In this document: positions 56,490-64,000 of the stretch, in pieces
Position numbering within the stretch: the first letter of the stretch is position 1
Layout of the letters: every line of letters begins with the position of its first letter
Origin: Nitrosospira multiformis
Lineage (GTDB): Bacteria > Pseudomonadota > Gammaproteobacteria > Burkholderiales > Nitrosomonadaceae
DNA length: 64,000 nucleotides
Direction of reading: 5' to 3'
Assembly (NCBI RefSeq): GCF_900111585.1
Contig: NZ_FOHI01000002.1
Span: forward strand, 186,001 to 250,000
Notes under the pieces: generated by a model
The model's database searches: none
What the model was told of the DNA's origin: nothing
What the model saw: the letters and a program-made list of their open reading frames with translations, nothing else
Program-made: the position numbers and the translations under genes

Positions 56490-56768
56490 AAAAAGGCTTG
56501 AACATAAAAGAAACTGAATGCAAAATTCAAGGCGACGCCTGATAGCGATAGTCCGTCGCACCTTCGCAGGATTCCTGCGGATATATTATATCCTGATTTA
56601 CCTGCAACCTTCTTTTCTCCGACTTTCAATCACTGCTAAGTTCCTATATTTCATCAGATTGTCTTGCCATGACAGTAACCGGAGATTTGCGCTCCAGGTT
56701 GATCACCGTGAGTTCTGCAGCGGTGAAGGGATGAAGTCCACCGGATGCGGTTACGGGATGAAAAGGAC

Positions 56769-57887
56769 ATGTCATCAATGCCTGACCAGGTAATTTCGCA
56801 GCGGAATATCGAACCGGATATCGAATCCTGGCTCGCCCTGGATTTGATCAATGGCCTGGGTGACGAGTCGATGAGGTGTTTGCTTGCGGCTTTTGGCAGC
56901 CCCGCTGCAATTCTTTCGGCCAGCATGACTTCATTGGAGCGCGTGGTTAAAAGGAAGGTGGCGGCCAACATTATCGGGGGAGCTGACCTGCAAAAGCTGA
57001 ACGCTTCGCTCAAATGGCTGGAAGACCCGCAGAACTCCGTCATCACCCTGGCAGATCCGGATTATCCCGCACTGTTACTCAATATCCCCGATCCCCCGCC
57101 GCTTCTCTATGTCAAAGGAAAGCGCGGTCTACTGAACACGCCAATGCTTGCCATTGTCGGCAGCCGAAATGCTACGCCTCAAGGCCTTTCCAATGCAGAA
57201 GCTTTTGCCGAGGCGGCGAGCAATGCGGGATTTTGCATCGCCAGTGGCATGGCGCTTGGGGTGGACGCCGCAGCGCATCGTGGGGGACTGCGAGGAAGGG
57301 CCAGCAGTGTTGCCGTGGTGGGTACCGGACTGGATCTCGTTTATCCCGCAAGCCATCGCAAGCTGGCGCATGAGTTGGCGGAAGAGGGCGCGCTTGTCTC
57401 CGAGTTTCCGTTGGGTACGCCTCCCATCGGCAGCAACTTTCCGCGCCGCAATCGCATCATCAGTGGCCTGAGCAGGGGGTGCCTTGTGGTCGAGGCCGCG
57501 TTGCAGAGCGGTTCTCTTATCACCGCGCGACAGGCGTTGGAGCAGGGACGCGAAGTATTCGCCATTCCGGGCTCCATCCACTCGCCCTTGTCCAGGGGAT
57601 GCCATGCACTCATCAAGCAGGGTGCCAAGCTGGTGGAAAGTGCAGAAGATATTCTGGAGGAATTCGGCTGCCCACTTGGAGCCCCCGTCCTCATTCCGGA
57701 AGGGGGTGAAGCTGCAAGAGAAGAATTTTTGCTGTTGAAACACCTCAGTCACGACATCATCGATGTCGATACCCTCTGCCTGCGTAGCGGCTTGACGGTA
57801 GAAACGGTATCGGCGATGCTGTTGACGCTTGAACTGGATGGCATAATCGCCAGTCTTCCCGGCGGGCGTTACCAGCGGCTCCGATAG
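56769..57887 (+). CDS. dprA: DNA-processing protein DprA (Smf)
   Basis: Loads RecA on incoming single-stranded DNA in natural transformation. 372 residues from the ATG at 56769; starts at 56745 or 56778 are also possible. It has an N-terminal SAM-like helical region (about 15-80), a Rossmann domain with AIVGSRNATPQG and ASGMALGVDAAAH and GTGLDLVYPASH, then SEFPLGTPPIGSNFPRRNRIISGLS (in part), and a C-terminal winged-helix (about 310-372). In many relatives smg lies between dprA and a topoisomerase gene; here 290 bp without a gene separate dprA from topB. Confidence 0.96.
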   Translation: MSSMPDQVISQRNIEPDIESWLALDLINGLGDESMRCLLAAFGSPAAILSASMTSLERVVKRKVAANIIGGADLQKLNASLKWLEDPQNSVITLADPDYPALLLNIPDPPPLLYVKGKRGLLNTPMLAIVGSRNATPQGLSNAEAFAEAASNAGFCIASGMALGVDAAAHRGGLRGRASSVAVVGTGLDLVYPASHRKLAHELAEEGALVSEFPLGTPPIGSNFPRRNRIISGLSRGCLVVEAALQSGSLITARQALEQGREVFAIPGSIHSPLSRGCHALIKQGAKLVESAEDILEEFGCPLGAPVLIPEGGEAAREEFLLLKHLSHDIIDVDTLCLRSGLTVETVSAMLLTLELDGIIASLPGGRYQRLR

Positions 57888-58177
57888 GTTGCGGTGTTCG
57901 AGGTATGTACGGCTTCCATATGATAACCAGGTCCGGAGGGGATAAGAGGGGGTAACGTGGGGCCGGAAGAGGTTGCAGGAGTTGCAGCGACTGGTACGGA
58001 CGACAGGATTCCGCGCGGAGAAGCATGGCTGTTTTTCTGCTCAGCTTGCCTGCCTTCGGGGATTCCTATCATGATGATATTTTTGGTTCCGGATCGATGG
58101 CAGTGCTATCTATTTTTGCTTGCTCCCTGTTATGCTGATAAATCGCATGGGGGTGGTGCGATATTTACAGGAGTTTC

Positions 58178-60718
58178 ATGGGTAAAACCTTAATCATTGC
58201 CGAGAAGCCTTCTGTTGCCGCAGACATTGCGCGTGCCTTAGGCGGATTCACGAAACATACCGACTACTTCGAGAACGATGAATATGTCGTGTCATCTGCG
58301 GTAGGGCATTTGCTTGAGCTCGCGGTCCCTCCGGAACACGAAGTCAAGCGAGGGAAATGGAGCTTTACGAATCTGCCCGTCATTCCACCGCATTTTGACC
58401 TCAATCCCATCGAGAAAACCGAATCGCGGCTCAAGCTTTTGACCAGACTCATCAAACGGAAGGATGTGGACGCACTGATCAATGCTTGCGATGCAGGTCG
58501 GGAAGGGGAACTGATTTTTCGCTACATCACTCGCCATGTTGGAACCAAAAAGCCGGTTAAACGACTATGGCTGCAATCGATGACGCCCGCTTCCATCCGG
58601 GAGGGTTTCAATAAGTTGCTGGATGATGAGGACGTGTGGCCACTGGCGGAAGCAGCGGTAAGCCGTTCGGAAGCTGACTGGCTGGTGGGCATAAACGGCA
58701 CCCGCGCCATGACCGCATTCAATTCACAGGAAGGCGGCTTCCATAAAACCACAGTGGGGCGTGTACAAACTCCTACATTGGCGATTCTGAGCGAGCGCGA
58801 AGACATCATCAAGAAATTTGTCCCTCGCAGTTACTGGGAAGTGCATGCAACGTTTTCCGCGCGGGAAGGAAGCTATAAGGGCCGCTGGTTCGACGAGTCG
58901 TTCACGAAAGCCAGGAAAGACAATGAGCAAAAAGCAGAGCGGTTATGGGATCATGCGACTGCGGAAGCTATCCGAGCCAAGTGCCTCGGCAAATCTGGGG
59001 TCGTCACCGAAGAAAGCAAGCCTGCTACCGAAACCTGCCCTTTGCTCTATGACCTTACCAGTTTACAGCGCGACGCGAACGGCCGTTTCGGTTTTTCCGC
59101 CAAGACTACGCTCTCACTGGCGCAGGCATTATATGAAAAGCATAAGGTGCTGACTTATCCGCGCACGGACTCGCGGGCTCTGCCGGAAGATTATATTGCC
59201 ACTGTCAAGGAAGCCCTGGGTTCGCTCCAAAACTCTGGATATGGAGCATTCGCCACACAGATTCTCGGAGCAGGCTGGGTTAAGCCCAATAAACGTATAT
59301 TCAACAATGCAAAAATCTCCGATCACTTTGCGATCATCCCTACGACCATTGAAGCCAGGGGTTTGAACGAGGTGGAGTCAAAACTGTACGATCTTGTTGT
59401 CAAACGTTTTCTCGCGATATTCTATCCGGCGGCTGAATTTCTCGTTACCACTCGTATCACGCGAGTGGAGAACGAGCCCTTCAAGACGGAAGGCAAAGTC
59501 CTGATCAATCCCGGCTGGCAGACCGTTTACGGCAAGGAGGCGCAGCCTTCGGGTACGGAGGACAACTCGACTCTGGTCAAGCTGGAGCCGGATGAACCGG
59601 TGATCGCCGAGGAAATTGAGGTTGCCTCGCACCAGACCCGCCCGCCCCCCCGATTCAATGAAGCCACGCTGCTGTCTGCGATGGAAGGCGCGGGTAAATG
59701 GGTGGAAGATGAAGAACTGCGGGAAGCCATGAGCGCAAAGGGACTTGGCACACCGGCGACACGCGCAGCGATTATCGAAGGCCTGGTATCGGAAAACTAC
59801 ATCCAGCGTGTGGGACGGGAACTGCATCCAACTGCCAAGGCCTTTTCCCTCATCACCTTGTTGCGCGGGTTGAAAGTACCGGAACTTACTTCGCCTGAAC
59901 TGACAGGTGACTGGGAATACAAGCTGCGCCAGATCGAACAGGGAAAGCTTGAACGCAACAAGTTCATGGCAGAAATCGCGGAGATGACGAGCCACATCGT
60001 GCAACAAGCAAAAAGTCATCGCGGCGAAACCATTAGTGGAGATTTTTCGACGCTCAAGTCGCCCTGTCCGAAATGCGGTGGGGTAATTCAGGAGACATAT
60101 AAAAAATTTCAGTGCCAGAAATGTGATTTCGCACTATGGAAAATTCTGGCGGGACGACAGTTTGAAACGGCGGAAATGGAACAGCTCATTACCCGGCGGG
60201 AGGTGGGACCTCTCCAGGGCTTTCGGAGCAAGATGGGGCGCTTGTTCAACGCCAACATCAAACTGACTGATGAATTCGAAATGAAGTTCGATTTCGGCGC
60301 AGACGGTGAGCAGGATGCCGAAGAGGTTGATTTTTCCGGGCAGGAACCGCTCGGAAAGTGTCCCCGGTGCAGTGGCCGGGTATTCGATCACGGCATGAGT
60401 TACCTGTGCGAAAAATCGCTCGGTTCTGCACACACATGCAGCTTTAAAATAGGGAAAATCATTCTCTCGCGGCCGCTCGAGCGCGAGCAGGTCATGAAAC
60501 TGTTGCAGACCGGCAAAACGGATTTGCTGACAAAGTTTATTTCCAAGAAGGGCAGGCCGTTTTCAGCCTATCTCGTTGCCGACAAGGACGGAAAAATCGG
60601 GTTCGAGTTCGAAGTGAAGGAGGCAAAGGTTAAAGCTCCGGCAGAGACGGAGGAAACAAAGGTGTCGAAATCGAAGGCTGCGCCGTTGAAAAAAACCCTC
60701 TCCGCGAAAACGAGGTGA
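58178..60718 (+). CDS. topB: DNA topoisomerase III (type IA)
   Basis: 846 residues. The Toprim domain starts GKTLIIAEKPSVAADIA with acidic residues in NACDAGREGELIFR; the active-site tyrosine is in VLTYPRTDSRALPEDY (about 327-330). The C-terminal part carries two zinc-ribbon-like modules (CPKCGG..CQKC near 630-650; CPRCSG near 728) and ends in a Lys/Ala-rich tail. The enzyme relaxes and decatenates single-strand-containing DNA. AGGAG precedes the ATG. The sequence resembles TopB more than TopA in the N-terminal region. It converges on acp. Confidence 0.93.
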   Translation: MGKTLIIAEKPSVAADIARALGGFTKHTDYFENDEYVVSSAVGHLLELAVPPEHEVKRGKWSFTNLPVIPPHFDLNPIEKTESRLKLLTRLIKRKDVDALINACDAGREGELIFRYITRHVGTKKPVKRLWLQSMTPASIREGFNKLLDDEDVWPLAEAAVSRSEADWLVGINGTRAMTAFNSQEGGFHKTTVGRVQTPTLAILSEREDIIKKFVPRSYWEVHATFSAREGSYKGRWFDESFTKARKDNEQKAERLWDHATAEAIRAKCLGKSGVVTEESKPATETCPLLYDLTSLQRDANGRFGFSAKTTLSLAQALYEKHKVLTYPRTDSRALPEDYIATVKEALGSLQNSGYGAFATQILGAGWVKPNKRIFNNAKISDHFAIIPTTIEARGLNEVESKLYDLVVKRFLAIFYPAAEFLVTTRITRVENEPFKTEGKVLINPGWQTVYGKEAQPSGTEDNSTLVKLEPDEPVIAEEIEVASHQTRPPPRFNEATLLSAMEGAGKWVEDEELREAMSAKGLGTPATRAAIIEGLVSENYIQRVGRELHPTAKAFSLITLLRGLKVPELTSPELTGDWEYKLRQIEQGKLERNKFMAEIAEMTSHIVQQAKSHRGETISGDFSTLKSPCPKCGGVIQETYKKFQCQKCDFALWKILAGRQFETAEMEQLITRREVGPLQGFRSKMGRLFNANIKLTDEFEMKFDFGADGEQDAEEVDFSGQEPLGKCPRCSGRVFDHGMSYLCEKSLGSAHTCSFKIGKIILSRPLEREQVMKLLQTGKTDLLTKFISKKGRPFSAYLVADKDGKIGFEFEVKEAKVKAPAETEETKVSKSKAAPLKKTLSAKTR

Positions 60719-60786
60719 AAGGGGCAGTGGAGCGCAGCCTGCTTCGTGAAGACCCCTTCGGAAGATCGGGGGAATGAGAGAAGAGG

Positions 60787-60816
60787 GGAAGGGCGTGATT
60801 GTGTAACGCCTCTTCC
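60787..60816 (+). terminator. Stem-loop between convergent topB and acp
   Basis: GGAAGGGCGT (60787-60796) pairs with ACGCCTCTTCC (60806-60816) with one bulged base and a nine-base loop, followed on the plus strand by TTTATT. It lies 70 nt past topB and just beyond the acp stop codon. Confidence 0.5.
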
Positions 60817-60817
60817 T

Positions 60818-61075
60818 TTATTGAGGGGCTGCTGATGGCTGATGGGTTTCGATATAGGAGACGATATCTCCTACGGTGCTGAATCCCTTTGCTTCCTCGC
60901 TATCGAAATTGATGCCAAACGCATCTTCAGCGTCAAACAGAAGCTGTATCGTATCCATGGAGTCGAGTCCAAGCTCTTCAAATTTTGAAGACCGGTTGAT
61001 AGTGGAAGCATCGAGATTCTCGACTTTTGTGGCAATGAATTGTATGACCTTTGCTTCAATCTCCGCTGTGTCCAT
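60818..61075 (-). CDS. Acyl carrier protein
   Basis: 85 residues. The phosphopantetheine serine is in ELGLDSMDTIQLLFDAED (S39), flanked by the acidic helix II typical of ACPs. It is more divergent than housekeeping AcpP, with VIQFIATKVENLDASTINRSSKFE before the motif and a C-terminal QPSAAPQ tail. It starts 15 nt after a ketosynthase gene on the same strand, and no fabD, fabG or fabH is next to it, so I infer a dedicated ACP rather than the one of general fatty acid synthesis. Confidence 0.92.
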   Translation of the reverse strand: MDTAEIEAKVIQFIATKVENLDASTINRSSKFEELGLDSMDTIQLLFDAEDAFGINFDSEEAKGFSTVGDIVSYIETHQPSAAPQ

Positions 61076-61090
61076 ATCTAGTTTCTTCCT

Positions 61091-62311
61091 TCATGCAAGG
61101 GTTGTGAAAAGAATGCTCGCATTGTTGCCACCAAATCCGAAAGCGTTACACAAGCCGGTGCGGACACTTCTTTTCTGCGCAACGTTGGGGGTGTAATCGA
61201 GGTCACACTCGGGATCAGCCTCATCAAGATTGATGGTCGGATGGATGGTGCCGGTATGAAGCGCCATGATGGTGGCGATACTGCCGATTGCTGCCGACGC
61301 GCCGATGGAATGGCCTACCATCGATTTGGTGGCACTGATGGCAATGTCAGCGGCACGCGCTCCAAAAAGATTTTTTATCGCCCGCGTTTCGACTGTATCG
61401 CCCAGCGGCGTGGAAGTCGCATGCGCATTGATATGCTCAATGGAATCCGGCTCCATTCCTGCATCACGGATGGCTTCCTGCATGGCAGCTATCTGGCCTT
61501 CCATGTCGGGCATTACAATATGCGTTGCATCACATGCCTGTCCATAGCCGGCAAGCTCGGCATATATTTTCGCTCCCCGGTGGCGGGCCTGCTCTTCCTT
61601 CTCGAGAATCAGTATTCCGGCACCCTCTCCCATGACAAAACCATCGCGACCTTTTGCGAAAGGACGCGAGGCTCCGGTTGGATTATCGTTGGAAGTGGTG
61701 GTCAGGGCATGCAATATCTCAAAACCATTGATGGTGAGCGGCAATACGCATGCTTCAGCGCCGCCGGCTACCACCACGTCCGCTCTTCCTGCACGCAGGA
61801 GATCGAGTGCCGCGCCGATGGCATTGGCTCCCGAAGAGCAAGCTGTACTGGAGGTCAGGTTCATGCCTTTGAACCCATGCCTGATCGCGATCCAGGCGGC
61901 AGCGGAGTTGGCCATTGTGCGTGGTACGGTGAAAGGCGGTACCGGCTGACTTCGAAACTTGCGCAGCGCGGACGATTCGAAGGTGGAAAAACCACCCATT
62001 CCCGAACCTATGCTCACCCCGATGCGGCGAGATTCATAAGCATCAAGCCCGCCGGCGTCCTCGAGGGCAAGACGCGCAGCAAGCAGGGCAAGCTGGGTGA
62101 ATCTGTCGGTTTGCTCGATATACTTTTGGGAGAGGAAGGTTGAAGGATCAAAGTCCGCCACTTCTCCTGCAATTTGGGAACGCCTGCTCGATGCATCAAA
62201 GCTGGTTATTCTTTTTATTCCGCTCACACCATTGACAGCCGCTGACCAGAACTGGTCAACCCCGATACCAATGGGGGAAACAACTCCCATTCCTGTAACG
62301 ACTACACGCAT
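61091..62311 (-). CDS. Beta-ketoacyl-ACP synthase, KAS II-like
   Basis: 406-residue condensing enzyme. The Cys-His-His triad is intact: the cysteine in STACSSGANAIGAA (about 162), histidine in EHINAHATSTPLGD (about 302) and histidine in SATKSMVGHSIGASAAIG (about 337). The start VVVTGMGVVSPIG is FabF-like. It is paired with the divergent ACP downstream and a small membrane-protein gene upstream. It could be a second FabF or a condensing enzyme of a specialised lipid pathway; sequence alone does not decide. Confidence 0.92.
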   Translation of the reverse strand: MRVVVTGMGVVSPIGIGVDQFWSAAVNGVSGIKRITSFDASSRRSQIAGEVADFDPSTFLSQKYIEQTDRFTQLALLAARLALEDAGGLDAYESRRIGVSIGSGMGGFSTFESSALRKFRSQPVPPFTVPRTMANSAAAWIAIRHGFKGMNLTSSTACSSGANAIGAALDLLRAGRADVVVAGGAEACVLPLTINGFEILHALTTTSNDNPTGASRPFAKGRDGFVMGEGAGILILEKEEQARHRGAKIYAELAGYGQACDATHIVMPDMEGQIAAMQEAIRDAGMEPDSIEHINAHATSTPLGDTVETRAIKNLFGARAADIAISATKSMVGHSIGASAAIGSIATIMALHTGTIHPTINLDEADPECDLDYTPNVAQKRSVRTGLCNAFGFGGNNASILFTTLA

Positions 62312-62491
62312 ACAAAACCGGAAATAATCATAGGAATCTGCTCAACCTCATTATGCGGAGGCAATGCAGTGAACAGGTGAGTTCTCATTGTAATGGGCAG
62401 CGTAAATGAGTAGCGGAATCCGCCGGGAATCGTTGACCGGCCATTGCCTGAAGGTTTCCGGACCTCACGGTTGAGCAGGATACTCGTATTG

Positions 62492-62746
62492 CTATTTTGC
62501 GTTGAATATCATTGGGAACAGGTATCTCAATATGCCTCCCATAATCCAGATGATGAGTAATAAACTCGAGATGACGGCTACTCCTTCGATAATCGCTGAC
62601 AAGAGCGTTGCAGCCAAGCTATCGAATTCCTGTTGCCCGGCTTCGTTGCGCCGGCTCCTGCGGCGGTTCCTTACCCATATTTGCAGCCCGATAACGACAG
62701 GAATAAGGGCGAGAGACACTAGCAGGTTATACTCAGAACTTTCCAT
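62492..62746 (-). CDS. Small two-helix membrane protein, unknown
   Basis: 84 residues from the ATG at 62746, with GGAAGG ten bases upstream. Two hydrophobic segments (about 8-26 and 50-78) flank a very basic loop (WVRNRRRSRRNEAG), predicting a cytoplasmic loop. I do not recognise the family. It precedes the ketosynthase gene on the same strand by 180 nt and may be co-transcribed with it. Confidence 0.65.
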   Translation of the reverse strand: MESSEYNLLVSLALIPVVIGLQIWVRNRRRSRRNEAGQQEFDSLAATLLSAIIEGVAVISSLLLIIWIMGGILRYLFPMIFNAK

Positions 62747-63138
62747 CAATAATCAACCTTCCGCAAATAATCGTTACAGAATCCATTGCCAGTCGCTGTT
62801 TTTTCTTTTCCTTTTACTTCATTCGCTATACTGCACCGCTCATTTTCCAGACTGAGTGCGCGAAGATCGCGGGGATAAATGCTGAAGTCCGCCCTCAGGT
62901 AGCAGACCGGCAATTATAATATCACACGTCAACAAGGTGTCATCGAGTTAACAAGTTAACATATCCGCCTTGTCCGCGGGGTATGGACTGATTCCTGTCG
63001 GGATTGGGTAAAGCAGAAACCGTTTCGATCTTCAACTCATTTTCGAGGCGCAGTCTTTCACGGTACAAACGTTTCCGCTCTCTGGACGCAATGCGACCAT
63101 GGAATATCCACGTCTGATCATCACTTGGCCAGTTTTAC
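62747..63138. other. Divergent intergenic region before the partial GNAT-like gene
   Basis: About 390 bases with no supported gene. It contains two copies of the palindrome GTTAAC (62947-62952 and 62955-62960) eight bases apart, in an otherwise AT-rich stretch that could be a divergent promoter or operator. Confidence 0.45.
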
Positions 63139-64000
63139 ATGAAAAAAAAGATTAGCGGCCCGCACTTCCCGGAAGTCATTGTCCGTCCGGTCAGAAGCTA
63201 TCGGGAAATGGGAGTTTTTATCGATATTCCCTGGAGTATTTATGCTGACGATCCCATGTGGGTGCCCCCTTTACGGCTGGAGCGACGACTGCATTTTTCG
63301 AGATTCAATCCCTTTTTCAAGCACGGAAAATGGCAGGCCTGGATTGCATACAGGGATGATCAGCCGGTAGGAAGGATCAGCGCCCAGATCGATCAACTGC
63401 ATCGGGAACGCTACGGCGGCGATACCGGACATTTCGGTCTGTTCGAGTGCATAGATGATAAGGAGGTTTCGGCCGCCCTCATCCAGATGGCTGAGGCATG
63501 GCTGAGGGCGCAGCAGACGAGACATGTGACCGGTCCCTTCAATTTATCGATCAACCAGGAATGCGGCATATTGGTGGACGGTTTTGATACGCCGCCGGTA
63601 GTGATGATGCCGCACTCCCGCAGATGGTACGGCCGCCTGCTGGAAGAACAAGGGTATCAACAGGCGAAGGATTTGCTTGCCTATTGGATAGAGCTCGATT
63701 TCAAGGTGCCGCGGCTGATGGACGCCTTGATCGGTAAATTTGCGGATCAGGTGCGACTGAGAACCTTGCGCCGCGACAAGTTCAGTGAGGAACTGGAAGT
63801 TCTGCGTGATATATTCAACGATGCCTGGTCCGAGAATTGGGGTTTCGTTCCTTTTACCCAGGCAGAGTTCGCGGAACTTGGCACCAGTCTTCGCTTGCTC
63901 GTACCCGATGATTGTATCCAGATTGCGGAGGTCGACGGGGTGCCCGCTGCGTTCATGGTGGCATTGCCAAACCTCAACGAAATTTTTGCCGAACTGAACG
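63139..64000 (+). CDS. GNAT-fold acyltransferase-like protein, truncated by window edge
   Basis: An open frame from ATG at 63139 to the end, at least 287 residues with no stop. The start is MKKKISGPHFPEVIVRPVRS. Phrases such as FIDIPWSIYADDPMWVPPLR, FNPFFKHG, PVGRISAQIDQLH, FGLFECIDD and GPFNLSINQECGILVDGFDTPP (each in part) belong to a conserved family of large GNAT-like proteins in proteobacteria. Some relatives lie in sphingolipid-type gene clusters, and a GNAT-like ceramide synthase is known in Caulobacter. Whether this is such an enzyme is inference. It diverges from the ketosynthase-ACP group. Confidence 0.85.
   Translation, partial: MKKKISGPHFPEVIVRPVRSYREMGVFIDIPWSIYADDPMWVPPLRLERRLHFSRFNPFFKHGKWQAWIAYRDDQPVGRISAQIDQLHRERYGGDTGHFGLFECIDDKEVSAALIQMAEAWLRAQQTRHVTGPFNLSINQECGILVDGFDTPPVVMMPHSRRWYGRLLEEQGYQQAKDLLAYWIELDFKVPRLMDALIGKFADQVRLRTLRRDKFSEELEVLRDIFNDAWSENWGFVPFTQAEFAELGTSLRLLVPDDCIQIAEVDGVPAAFMVALPNLNEIFAELN

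Noticed and set aside
57957-58193. 78-codon frame between dprA and topB, checked as a possible smg (DUF494) gene
   Set aside because: No DUF494 resemblance, and it overlaps the topB ribosome site and start.
62947-62960. Two GTTAAC palindromes as a defined operator
   Set aside because: Too short to assign; noted only within the intergenic entry.

Overview
The window reads as chromosomal DNA of a betaproteobacterium, most likely an autotrophic Nitrosomonadales member (Nitrosospira/Nitrosomonas type). This rests on protein resemblance, on a clustered tkt-gapA-pgk-pyk-fba carbon-metabolism set, on the def/fmt-rsmB-DUF4390-ntrYX order and on PEP-CTERM/exosortase-associated genes. No ammonia-oxidation gene lies in the window, so the placement is inference. 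I see no rRNA, tRNA, CRISPR array, transposase or prophage. The last gene runs off the right edge.

Layout. Positions 1-16.6 kb are mostly housekeeping: lgt, a methyltransferase, a START-like protein, YnfA, a DUF4156 lipoprotein, a DCC-family protein, pyrC, a pyridine nucleotide-disulfide reductase, an unknown two-helix protein, folD, aceE-aceF, then nadD-rsfS-rlmH-maf-rng. Positions 16.6-33.7 kb are an accessory, envelope-oriented block. It holds an exosortase-associated acyltransferase and a Lol/MacB-like export set (LolA-like carrier, ATPase, DUF1302 barrel and two MPPPP-motif permeases) split over three transcripts. It continues with a glycosyltransferase, an E2-like acyltransferase with altered catalytic residues, a PEP-CTERM protein, an E1(ThiF)-nitroreductase fusion, a FeeM-like N-acyl amino acid synthase and the PEP-CTERM TPR lipoprotein PrsT. 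Short tandem duplications with units of 8 to 21 bp cluster in the intergenic DNA of this block.

Positions 34-42 kb hold suhB, a redoxin, rsmE-argA, yggX, ppk1 and a CYTH-CHAD protein. Positions 42-49.3 kb are a leftward Calvin cycle/glycolysis cluster (tkt, gapA, pgk, pyk, fba) bounded by terminators. Positions 49.4-56.5 kb are a leftward def, fmt-rsmB-DUF4390-ntrY-ntrX block in which the NtrX AAA+ domain has lost its ATPase and sigma-54 motifs. Positions 56.7-60.7 kb hold dprA and a topoisomerase III. The right end carries a ketosynthase-ACP pair with a small membrane protein, divergent from a partial GNAT-fold protein; this may be the edge of a dedicated acyl-lipid locus.

Best candidates for an undescribed system are the FeeM-like/ThiF-nitroreductase pair (27.3-30.4 kb), the split Lol-like exporter (17.5-23.3 kb), and the ketosynthase-ACP-GNAT group at the right edge.
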